Below are positions 8,757 to 17,127 of a DNA stretch of 64,000 bases, in pieces (the stretch's first letter is position 1; the number at the start of each line of letters is the position of its first letter). Source of the DNA: JBMOUD01 sp049319665 (GTDB taxonomy: Bacteria; Pseudomonadota; Gammaproteobacteria; Enterobacterales; Enterobacteriaceae); assembly GCF_049319665.1 (NCBI RefSeq), contig NZ_JBMOUD010000006.1, positions 124,001 to 188,000 on the forward strand, in the 5' to 3' direction. The notes under the pieces were generated by a model, which saw nothing but the letters and a program-made list of their open reading frames with translations, searched no databases and was not told the DNA's origin. Position numbers and translations under genes: made by a program.

Positions 8757-9020
8757 ATGCTTCAAATTATCCGTAAAGGTGATAAAACCACTCATGGTGG
8801 TGTGGTCCTAATGGGTTCAGACGACATGAAATTTGGCGGGATCGGTGTGGCTCGCAAAGGCGATATGGTGTCATGCCCAATTGTGGGTCATGGTATTACC
8901 ATTATTGTTGAGGGCAATCCGAACTATCTGGATGGTGGCATACCCGTTGCCTTTCATGGACATAAATGCGGCTGTGGCTGCAGCCTAATCAGCTCGTTCG
9001 CGCCAGCTAAGGTTGGCTGA
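8757..9020 (+). CDS. PAAR-domain spike-tip protein
   Basis: The 87 residues are a complete stand-alone PAAR protein: glycine-rich beta turns (DKTTHGGVV, KGDMVSCPIVGHG), a GNPNYLDGGIPVAFHGHKC segment and a CGCGCSLIS end whose Cys and His can bind the metal at the tip. PAAR proteins cap the VgrG trimer and sharpen the T6SS needle. There is no toxin extension, so it is a structural tip or carries separate cargo. It lies 2 bases upstream of the next gene and starts the run that contains tssM, tssF, tssG, tssJ and vgrG. AAAAAGGAAA upstream serves as ribosome binding site. Confidence 0.88.
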   Translation: MLQIIRKGDKTTHGGVVLMGSDDMKFGGIGVARKGDMVSCPIVGHGITIIVEGNPNYLDGGIPVAFHGHKCGCGCSLISSFAPAKVG

Positions 9021-9022
9021 GT

Positions 9023-10216
9023 ATGCCTGTTTTACTGGATATAATCCCCGAGCCTGCAAAGCCGGTCGACCGCCCAAGTCACCGGCGTTGGTTACTCTTT
9101 CTCGTGATTATTATGCTTATCGGGGCGATGCTGACGTTTTGGAACTGGGCGGCAGAACGCAGCGGTTTTATCTTCTGGTTTACCGCTCTTGGTTTACCTT
9201 TTTGTACCTGGGGGCTCTTTTTCAGCCTTCGCCGGTTTGCCTATAAGGTTGAGCAGGTTGGTGTTCAGTCTTGGAATGTTGAGCGTGAAAAGCTCCTTGA
9301 AAGTGAAATTTTCCGTGGACAGCGTTCAGCGTGGATCCTGGGATCTAGCGTATTGACCAAGGCTGGCAATGGAACGGCTAGGTTGCTTTCTCTAATGGAA
9401 GAGGCCACACCGTTAATGATTGTCGTTCAGCCACGGAGCGGAGGTGCGCCTGTACAACATGCGGCGTTACCGGCGTTTCAGGAAAACACGTCTACGGCTT
9501 TGGCAGGGATAATATCGACAGTCGCTACTTATATTCAGGATATTGTCACGGTATTACCCGATGAGGTTATCTGCTGGTTGATGATTAACTGTGATAATGA
9601 GCTTTCCTCGATGGCAGAGGCGGCTATTTATGATGAACTAGCAGAGAAAACGGGAAAAGTTTATCGCCGCGTATCGGGAAGTGGAATGGCGGCGTTTGAC
9701 GCTTGGCTTGATAATCGGTGGGATACGCCTTCAATTTTTATCGCTGTCACTATCTCACTTCGAGCGGAGCCTAAAGAGGGGGATACTGAGGCGGTCACCG
9801 TCTTTATTCTCAGTAACCGAAAAGCAGACGCTTATCCTGATGCGACGCGACTGCATCGTCCTGAGAAAGGCATCACCGAGAATCTGAGTCGGACCTTGTC
9901 GCGTTCTTTGTTATGGGCGAACCGGCAACCCGAAACACTCGCAGGCAGTTGGATCACAGGATCGGTACTGACGACAGGTTCTCAATGGAATAAAGCTTGT
10001 GAGGATAACGCTGTTACTTTCAGCCTGACCAAAGATAACAAGATGATTGATCCCGTGTTGGGATATGCGGGTAATGCCTCTCCTTGGCTTGCTATTGCAT
10101 TAGCTGAGTCGACTATTGATGAGCGGGAGGCACAAATTATTGCGGCTCAATCCTCCCCCGACAAAGGCGATATATGGGTTGTCGTGATCGCCAAAGAAAA
10201 TATTCACAAGGAATAA
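9023..10216 (+). CDS. T6SS-associated membrane protein of unknown function
   Basis: The 397-residue product has two membrane segments near the N-terminus (WLLFLVIIMLIGAMLTFW about 27-44, and IFWFTALGLPFCTWGLFF about 50-67), then a soluble domain with no motif I know. It sits between PAAR and tssM with short gaps (2 and 21 bases), so it is part of the same operon. That position suggests a role with the membrane complex or its assembly. From memory, similar proteins occur beside tssM in some enterobacterial T6SS clusters, but I cannot name the family. It is not TssL: no OmpA-type peptidoglycan-binding domain or DotU pattern is seen. Confidence 0.6.
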   Translation: MPVLLDIIPEPAKPVDRPSHRRWLLFLVIIMLIGAMLTFWNWAAERSGFIFWFTALGLPFCTWGLFFSLRRFAYKVEQVGVQSWNVEREKLLESEIFRGQRSAWILGSSVLTKAGNGTARLLSLMEEATPLMIVVQPRSGGAPVQHAALPAFQENTSTALAGIISTVATYIQDIVTVLPDEVICWLMINCDNELSSMAEAAIYDELAEKTGKVYRRVSGSGMAAFDAWLDNRWDTPSIFIAVTISLRAEPKEGDTEAVTVFILSNRKADAYPDATRLHRPEKGITENLSRTLSRSLLWANRQPETLAGSWITGSVLTTGSQWNKACEDNAVTFSLTKDNKMIDPVLGYAGNASPWLAIALAESTIDEREAQIIAAQSSPDKGDIWVVVIAKENIHKE

Positions 10217-10237
10217 CCTCGTAAGGGATACCAGGGA

Positions 10238-13200
10238 ATGTCTAAGGTAAAAATCAAAACAGTTATCGGGACCAGTGTTGTTGTCCTCCTCTTTCTTATC
10301 GTGATTATCGGCTTCCTGTTTTTTGCCTTTCCGGGGGTTATGGCTTCGGCAATCGGGCTGGGGCCATTCGACAATAACCGGATCCTAACCCTATGCGCCT
10401 TAGTAGCTGCCGTATTGCTCCTGATGGGATGGATAATTGAAAAGGTCTTCGATATTTCAGGTAAATCAGGGGTGTATCTCCAGTGGGGTAAGAACAAACG
10501 TCAGGTTACTAATAATATCGCGGGTAATCTGACTAGCACTGAAGAAAAGAGTGACGCCATATTCAGTGCGGAACCTGTCATTGAGCACCTTAACTTACGC
10601 TACGGTCGTCGCTGGAAACGCAAAGTACGCATTCTGCTGGTACAAGGCGAAGATGCTGATATTGAGCAAGCTGTTCCGCGACTCAATCGTGATCTGTGGC
10701 AAGAGGGTGATGGAATTGTTCTGATTCACGGCGGTGATGCCCAGTCAGTGCCGGATGAAACGTTCCTGGCAGCGCTGTGCCAAGTGCGTCCACATCGTCC
10801 ATTAGACGGTATCGTACAGGTTATCAATACGGCATTATTGCCCACAGAAACCGAACGAGATGCATTTTTACGCAGTCGCCAGAAAGCCGATAAGATCCTT
10901 GGCTGGCAGGCTCCGGTATGGCTGTGGCTGATAGATAAAGAAAGCTGGTCACAGGACGGAAGAACGCTTGCGGCCTGCGGGGCATTATTTGGGGCGCGGA
11001 CCAGGCCGGAAGAAGCCGTATCCTCATTGAATGAACTTGTACCACGTTTGCGTCAGATGGGGATGACTCAAGTGCTCAGTGAGTCGCGTTATGACTGGCT
11101 CTTACGGCTCTCTTCTCGGTTACAGAATGAACTAAAATCTACACTCGGCATATTATTCAGTGGACTCATGCAAGGGCCTGCGGCATACCGACTTCGCGGC
11201 GTGATGCTAAGTCCCCAATTGGTCAGTGCGGCAACGGCACCACATATCTGGCTGAGTAGCCCTGCGTGGCAGGCAGTTGTGGCGGACAGCCAGATTTCTC
11301 ATGCGAAGAAAATAGGCATCAACTGGCAGAAATTTTTGCATTTTACACTGCTTGTACTCGTGGTTTTGTGGGGGGCGGGCACGCTGTTGTCTTTAACGAT
11401 CAATCGTACCCAGATTTATCAGGCGCAGGAAACCGCTCGTATCGCCGCCGACACCCAAAAATCATTACCGGAACGCCTGCGTAACCAACTAATACTGCAA
11501 CAGGCTATTGCCCGCTTACAGAATCGTGAAGCCACCGGTGCACCTTGGTATACCCGCTTTGGCCTCAATCAGGACCGTGACGCACTTGCCGCGCTCTGGC
11601 CGTTGTATGCACGCAATAACGCTCAATTGATGCGTGATGCTACTTACGAGTATTTACAGCAGCAGTTGAATGCATTTGTCCAACTGCCACCTGCCAGTGA
11701 TGCCAGAAGCCAGGGAACGCAACGGGCTTACAGCCTGCTAAAAGGCTATCTGATGCTGGCTCGTCCAGACAAGGCGGATGCGGATTGGATGGCGAAACAT
11801 GTACTAACAGCTTGGCCTAAGCGACAAGGGATCTCTGAGGGGATTTGGCAGTCATTGGCACCCAAACTATTGGGTTTTTATGCGCAAAATCTCCCCGCGC
11901 ATCCTGAGTGGAAAACCAAACCTGATGCTGAACTTATCAGTACAGTGCGTCAGATCTTGCTTAAACAAATAGGGCAACGTAATGCCGAGTCCGGTTTATA
12001 TCAGGATATGCTCAAACGTATCGCCAGCAACTGGCCCGATTTAACCCTGGCTGATATGACGGGTGATACGGATGCTTCCACCTTGTTTAGTACTAGTGAA
12101 GTTGTGCCGGGGATGTTCACTCGTCAAGCTTGGGAAGAACAGGTCCAAGGTGCGATTGATGATGTAGTGAAAACCCGGCGAGATGAAATCGATTGGGTAC
12201 TGACGGATAAAACCCATCAACCAGGAAGCGATGTCTCGCCAGAGGTATTAAAAGCACGTCTGACCGAGCGGTATTTCACCGATTTCGGTAACGCCTGGTT
12301 GAATATGGTCAACAGTATTCAATGGCACGAAGCTGGGTCATTATCAGAAGCTATTGCCCAACTTAATCAATTGGCTGATGTGCGTCAGTCCCCGCTAGTA
12401 GCACTGATGAATACGTTGGCCTGGCAAGGGAAGACCGGTCAGAAAGGCGGTGCACTGGCGGATACTCTCGTAGATTCTGCGAAAAAATTTATTGGCAAAA
12501 AGAAAAACTCACAACAGTTCATTGAACAAGCACAAGGGCCAAGAGGTCCATTAGACGGCGTGTTTGGTCCGTTGATGGGGCTGTTAGAGGGTAAAGACGG
12601 AACGGGTAATAATGGCAACTTGAGCTTCCAGTCATGGCTAGCGCGTGTCACTCAAGTCCGTCTTAAGCTTCAGCAAGTGACCAGTGCGCCAGATCCACAG
12701 GCAATGTCACAGATGCTTGCTCAAACTGTATTCCAGGGGAAAGCTATTGATCTTACTGATACCCGTGATTACGGCAGTCTGGTCGCGGCAAGCCTTGGGC
12801 AAGAGTGGAATGGTTTTGGTCAGTCGTTGTTTGTACAGCCATTGGATTTAGCATGGAGACAGGTTCTGGCACCAGCTGCAGACAGCCTGAATGCCCGCTG
12901 GCAAAGTACGATCGTTGATCAGTGGAATAAAGCTTTTGCTGGCCGCTATCCGTTTAAATCGACAGGCAGCGATGCGTCATTGTCGCTATTGGCGCAGTTC
13001 CTACGTGGAGACTCCGGGCGTATTACCTCGTTTCTAAAAACCAACCTCGGCGGTATCTTGCATCAAGAGGGTAACCGCTGGGTCGTCGATCCTTCGGCTA
13101 GCCAGGGAATGACGGTAAATCCTACTTTCCTCAATGCCATTAATCAGTTGGCAGAGATCGCGGATATCGCCTTTGCCCAAGGTGATGCCGGTGTACATTT

Positions 13201-13609
13201 TGAGTTAATGGCGCGTCCTTCCCGCGATATTGCCCGCATGCAGATGACAATTGACGAGCAGAATCTGGATTACTTCAACCAGATGGAAAGTTGGCAGAGC
13301 TTCACCTGGCCGGGGAATACTTACTATCCCGGCGCGCAGCTTAGTTGGCGCAGTGTGAAAACTGGCATGCGCTTATATGCCGATAATCAAGGAAATTGGG
13401 GGCTAATCCGCCTGCTAAATAAAGCACAGATCACTTCGCTCGATAGCAGCCGCACTCAACTGGTATGGGCCACGCCGGAAGGTAACTCGTTAAAGTTTAT
13501 CCTGCGCAGCGAACTGGGTGAGGGGCCATTAGCCTTGCTAAAGCTTCAGGGATTCCGTTTGCCTGAGTCGATTTTTAACGTTGAACCTAAGATGCAGGCC
13601 GATCAATAA
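10238..13609 (+). CDS. tssM: T6SS inner-membrane protein TssM (IcmF/VasK)
   Basis: At 1123 residues the length is normal for TssM. Two membrane helices lie near the N-terminus (about 9-34 and 47-66) and a third near 375-395 (FTLLVLVVLWGAGTLLSL), followed by a large periplasmic part, with an IcmF-related C-terminal domain ending LALLKLQGFRLPES. TssM spans the cell envelope and with TssL and TssJ forms the docking complex. The cytoplasmic domain between helices 2 and 3 reads ILLVQGEDADIEQAV where other TssM proteins have a Walker A loop; no GxxxxGK[ST] is present, so it probably does not hydrolyse nucleotide. AGGGA lies just before ATG 10238. Confidence 0.92.
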   Translation: MSKVKIKTVIGTSVVVLLFLIVIIGFLFFAFPGVMASAIGLGPFDNNRILTLCALVAAVLLLMGWIIEKVFDISGKSGVYLQWGKNKRQVTNNIAGNLTSTEEKSDAIFSAEPVIEHLNLRYGRRWKRKVRILLVQGEDADIEQAVPRLNRDLWQEGDGIVLIHGGDAQSVPDETFLAALCQVRPHRPLDGIVQVINTALLPTETERDAFLRSRQKADKILGWQAPVWLWLIDKESWSQDGRTLAACGALFGARTRPEEAVSSLNELVPRLRQMGMTQVLSESRYDWLLRLSSRLQNELKSTLGILFSGLMQGPAAYRLRGVMLSPQLVSAATAPHIWLSSPAWQAVVADSQISHAKKIGINWQKFLHFTLLVLVVLWGAGTLLSLTINRTQIYQAQETARIAADTQKSLPERLRNQLILQQAIARLQNREATGAPWYTRFGLNQDRDALAALWPLYARNNAQLMRDATYEYLQQQLNAFVQLPPASDARSQGTQRAYSLLKGYLMLARPDKADADWMAKHVLTAWPKRQGISEGIWQSLAPKLLGFYAQNLPAHPEWKTKPDAELISTVRQILLKQIGQRNAESGLYQDMLKRIASNWPDLTLADMTGDTDASTLFSTSEVVPGMFTRQAWEEQVQGAIDDVVKTRRDEIDWVLTDKTHQPGSDVSPEVLKARLTERYFTDFGNAWLNMVNSIQWHEAGSLSEAIAQLNQLADVRQSPLVALMNTLAWQGKTGQKGGALADTLVDSAKKFIGKKKNSQQFIEQAQGPRGPLDGVFGPLMGLLEGKDGTGNNGNLSFQSWLARVTQVRLKLQQVTSAPDPQAMSQMLAQTVFQGKAIDLTDTRDYGSLVAASLGQEWNGFGQSLFVQPLDLAWRQVLAPAADSLNARWQSTIVDQWNKAFAGRYPFKSTGSDASLSLLAQFLRGDSGRITSFLKTNLGGILHQEGNRWVVDPSASQGMTVNPTFLNAINQLAEIADIAFAQGDAGVHFELMARPSRDIARMQMTIDEQNLDYFNQMESWQSFTWPGNTYYPGAQLSWRSVKTGMRLYADNQGNWGLIRLLNKAQITSLDSSRTQLVWATPEGNSLKFILRSELGEGPLALLKLQGFRLPESIFNVEPKMQADQ

Positions 13610-13734
13610 CGACCGTTGAACGTACATCTCTGAGCGGATTCTACAACGTGAAGGCCTTATCTCTATCAAATCGAGCCAAGTCATCGCTTTTGTGGTTGGC
13701 TCTTTTTCTCTGATTATTTTCAGGATATCTAAAC

Positions 13735-15504
13735 ATGGATGATTTAACCCTGCGCTACTATGAGGCCGAAATGCGCTATTTGCGCGAGGCCGGTAAAGAG
13801 TTTGCTTGTGCCCACCCAGACCGTGCGGCCATGCTTAACTTGGATAAACCCGGTGCTCGTGACCCCTACGTAGAACGTTTGTTTGAGGGCTTCGCCTTTC
13901 TCATGGGCCGGATGCGCGAGAAACTTGATGATGATTTGCCTGAGCTTACGGAAGGATTAGTCAGCCTGTTATGGCCGCATTACATGCGTACCATCCCGTC
14001 ACTGGCGATTGTCGAATTTAGTCCTGATTGGCGTCATCTTCGGCAATCGGAATGTCTGCCTGAAGGTTTCTCTGTCTTATCTCGCCCGGTGGGGCCGCAA
14101 AAAACCAGCTGTCAATACCGCACGACCCGCGACATCACGCTTCAGCCTCTCCATCTTGCTGATGCTCGTTTGCATACTGAAACCGATGGACGTTCTGCAC
14201 TCCGTTTGCGCTTTGAATGTAGTGAAAAAGTCGATTGGTCGAAAGCTGGCCTTGATAAGGTTGCTATCTATTTGAATGCGGAAAGTCCGGTGAGCTCCGC
14301 ATTGCATCTGGCGATGACCCGTCGAGTCCACGCTATGTATAGCCGTCATGCGGGCACGCATTCCGAACGTCAGAAATTTGACGGTTGGTGTAAACCGATG
14401 GGCTTCGACGATATAGACAGTCTGTGGCCGAAAGGTGACTCGGCTTTCAGCGGTTATCAGTTGTTGCTGGAGTATTTCAGCTTTCGCCAAAAATTTATGT
14501 TTATCGAACTCCGCGGGCTTGACGCAATTGGGCTGACAGCAGACAGCAGCTGGTTTGAAATTGATATCGTACTCAGCGAGGCTTGGTCGCCTGACTTACC
14601 CTTTGAGACGGAAAACTTCTGCCTGCATTGTGCACCGGTGATCAACCTCTTTACCCTTGAGGCTGATCCGTTGACGCTGAATCCGCTGGATAATGAATAT
14701 CTATTGCGGCCGTTGCGCCTTCAGGATGGGCATACTGAAATCTATAGTGTGGACAATATTCATGGGGCGGTAAAAAACGGCAAACATCCCTATATTCCTT
14801 TCACCAGTTTCCGTCATCGTGGCGGCATGATGCGTCACGATGCGCCGGAACGCTATTTTCACACTAGGGTGAAACGCGGCGCTTCTGGGCTGTATGACAC
14901 CTGGCTGATCCTTGGCGGACGTTCTTTTGAACTGGATCAATTGTCAGATAAGCCAGAATCACTTTCCATGCGTATTACCGGCACCAACGGACAGCTTCCG
15001 CGCAAGGCGCTGGAAAGTACATTGCTAGACCGCGTCGTTAAAGCGGGAAAGGTGCCAGTCAGAGTGTTGAATCTTTCTGTCCCGACGTTGCCACTTTATC
15101 CACCTGCAAACGACCGTTTCCACTGGCGAGTGATGAGCCATCTTGGCTCAAACTTCCTCAGCATGATGGATAACCCAGAGGTACTCCGGGGGACGCTGGC
15201 GCTGTATGACTGGACCGATGACGAGATGAACCGCCGTCGCTTAGAGGCAATTGTAGCGGTGAAACATACGCTGATCCGCCGTTTCGAACGGGGATTTATG
15301 CTGCGCGGTGTGGATATCGAAGTCACACTTAATATGGATAACTTTGCCGGTGAAGGCGATGTCAATCTGTTTGGTGAAATGCTGCATCGCTTCTTTGCAC
15401 TGTATGCGGATATTCATCTTTTTAACCAGCTCACGCTGGTGCTGCAACCCACAGGGAAACGCCTGCGATGGAACGAGAATCACAGTCAGCACGTACCAGG
15501 CTGA
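13735..15504 (+). CDS. tssF: T6SS baseplate protein TssF (ImpG/VasA)
   Basis: The 589 residues show the TssF signature: start LTLRYYEAEMRYLREAGKEFA, then DPYVERLFEGFAFLMGRMREKLDDDLPELTEGL and LWPHYMRTIPS. TssF builds the baseplate wedge with TssE, TssG and TssK. The gene begins 125 bases after tssM with TTTTCAGGA upstream, and its end overlaps tssG by 37 bases. The length fits the family. No oddities seen. Confidence 0.95.
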   Translation: MDDLTLRYYEAEMRYLREAGKEFACAHPDRAAMLNLDKPGARDPYVERLFEGFAFLMGRMREKLDDDLPELTEGLVSLLWPHYMRTIPSLAIVEFSPDWRHLRQSECLPEGFSVLSRPVGPQKTSCQYRTTRDITLQPLHLADARLHTETDGRSALRLRFECSEKVDWSKAGLDKVAIYLNAESPVSSALHLAMTRRVHAMYSRHAGTHSERQKFDGWCKPMGFDDIDSLWPKGDSAFSGYQLLLEYFSFRQKFMFIELRGLDAIGLTADSSWFEIDIVLSEAWSPDLPFETENFCLHCAPVINLFTLEADPLTLNPLDNEYLLRPLRLQDGHTEIYSVDNIHGAVKNGKHPYIPFTSFRHRGGMMRHDAPERYFHTRVKRGASGLYDTWLILGGRSFELDQLSDKPESLSMRITGTNGQLPRKALESTLLDRVVKAGKVPVRVLNLSVPTLPLYPPANDRFHWRVMSHLGSNFLSMMDNPEVLRGTLALYDWTDDEMNRRRLEAIVAVKHTLIRRFERGFMLRGVDIEVTLNMDNFAGEGDVNLFGEMLHRFFALYADIHLFNQLTLVLQPTGKRLRWNENHSQHVPG

Positions 15505-16550
15505 CGCTGCAATTACGTAATGATATTTGGCGGGTCAATTTTTACCGTTTCTGTCAGATAGTAGAACAGGCTGATCCGACATCACCACTGCTAGGTGCGA
15601 CCAGTCACCCAGGAAATGATCCGGTGCGTTTTCGCCCTTGGCCAGGAATGGGCTTTCCGGTTAGTGAACTAAAAAAGGTCGAGATTGACGAAGAGCATCC
15701 CGATTTACCGCCAACCGTTCGCACTACCTTTTTGGGGATGTACGGCGTTGACTCACCGCTTCCTGGTACATATCTGGATGATATCGCGCAATGTCGAGAT
15801 GGGCATGAGGTCGTCACTGCATTTTTGGATATCTTCAGCCACCGTATCACCACCCAGTATTACCGAATCTGGCGCAAATATGCCTATCCGGCGACTTTCG
15901 AGGCGGGTGGCACAGATGCGACATCACAATGCTTATTAGGGCTGGTTGGCCTCGGTATTCCTGGTACCGCCGAGCAGGTTGACACACCGGTATCTCGTTT
16001 TCTGGCGCTGTTAGGCACTATGCGGCTGCCAACACGTAATGCAGAAGGGATCAGGGCGCTGGTCAGACTGTTGGCTCCGGAGACACAAGCAAGCATCACC
16101 GCACATGACCCGGTAAAAGTACCTATTGCTAACCGCACGGGGCTGGGGCCGAAGAATCGGGTTGCGTTGATGCAGCGGGCGACGCTGGGTAAAACAGGAA
16201 AAGAAGCCTGTAGCCGTGTGTTGGTGACACTGTCGACCAGCAATCAGGCAGAAGCAGAAGGCTGGCTCCCTGGAGGGCAGTTACATACTGACCTGTTAGT
16301 GCTGATGAGAGTTTACCTTGGCTACCGGAGTGACGTGCGTCTACGTCTCACTGTCCCCGTGCGATTACTACCAGAGCCTCGGCTTGGAAAAGGTCGGCGC
16401 ATTCAACTTGGTCGTACCGGCCTGCTAGGGCTTAAGAACGGCAAACTTAGTGGTAATCGACAATTTTTGACCGTCAGGCTCGGTTGTTATGAGGGACTAA
16501 TTTGTTCGCCAATCTCTGCGGCTGAAGACGGTCATTATCGTTTTGAATAA
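15468..16550 (+). CDS. tssG: T6SS baseplate protein TssG (ImpH/VasB)
   Basis: The 360 residues carry TssG features: an N-terminal FYRFCQIVEQ, then DPVRFRPWPGMGFPVSELKKVE, FLGMYGVDSPLPGTYLDDIA and FLDIFSHRITTQYYRIWRKY. Two TssG with one TssF and TssK form the baseplate wedge. It overlaps the end of tssF in another frame, which implies coupled translation; AGGGA at 15452-15456 is the likely ribosome binding site for ATG 15468. The length is slightly above typical. Confidence 0.95.
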   Translation: MERESQSARTRLTLQLRNDIWRVNFYRFCQIVEQADPTSPLLGATSHPGNDPVRFRPWPGMGFPVSELKKVEIDEEHPDLPPTVRTTFLGMYGVDSPLPGTYLDDIAQCRDGHEVVTAFLDIFSHRITTQYYRIWRKYAYPATFEAGGTDATSQCLLGLVGLGIPGTAEQVDTPVSRFLALLGTMRLPTRNAEGIRALVRLLAPETQASITAHDPVKVPIANRTGLGPKNRVALMQRATLGKTGKEACSRVLVTLSTSNQAEAEGWLPGGQLHTDLLVLMRVYLGYRSDVRLRLTVPVRLLPEPRLGKGRRIQLGRTGLLGLKNGKLSGNRQFLTVRLGCYEGLICSPISAAEDGHYRFE

Positions 16551-16587
16551 CTGAAGTATTTTAATTATTAAATCAAGGAACCCCTGA

Positions 16588-17112
16588 ATGGCAACAGCAA
16601 CCGGATGGCGTATATTTCTGCTTACCGTCTGTAGCCTGCTTGCAGGCTGCGGTCTTACCCAGACCGTTACGGATGGAACCGTCAATATGACGAAAGCTAT
16701 TTTTTATAAGAAGATCAAAATCCTGCATTTAGATTTATCCCCACGTGCGGGTATCAATACTGATGGTGCCCAGACTCCGTTGGCGACAATGGTGTGGGTG
16801 TATCAGCTTAAAGACCGCAAGAGCGTAGATACCGCGAGTTATCAAACCTTATTGCGTAACGCTGATGCGGTACTCAAGGATGACCTGTTGGCATCCAAAT
16901 CATTGCTGGTGATGCCGCAGGGCAGCCTCACATTGAATATGCCGATGGATGAAAATGCCCAGTTTGTCGCGGTGGTGGGGTTATTTAACCGCCCTGATAT
17001 GCAAAATAACACCTGGCGTCTGGTATTGAGCCGGAACGACCTTGACCCGGATAAACCACGGACTATCGAGTTGGGGAACAGCGGCCTGAGTCTGGTGCCA
17101 ATCAAGGAATAA
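16588..17112 (+). CDS. tssJ: T6SS outer-membrane lipoprotein TssJ (VasD/SciN)
   Basis: The 174-residue product starts with a lipoprotein signal ending LLAGC, so Cys at about residue 22 should be acylated and anchor it in the outer membrane. The mature domain has the TssJ pattern of a beta sandwich (LHLDLSPRAGINTD, MVWVYQLKD, FVAVVGLFNRPDMQNNTWRLVLSR). TssJ anchors TssM through its periplasmic part. It sits between tssG and vgrG, 37 and 15 bases apart. Confidence 0.93.
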   Translation: MATATGWRIFLLTVCSLLAGCGLTQTVTDGTVNMTKAIFYKKIKILHLDLSPRAGINTDGAQTPLATMVWVYQLKDRKSVDTASYQTLLRNADAVLKDDLLASKSLLVMPQGSLTLNMPMDENAQFVAVVGLFNRPDMQNNTWRLVLSRNDLDPDKPRTIELGNSGLSLVPIKE

Positions 17113-17127
17113 GTTAAGGAGTCAGTT

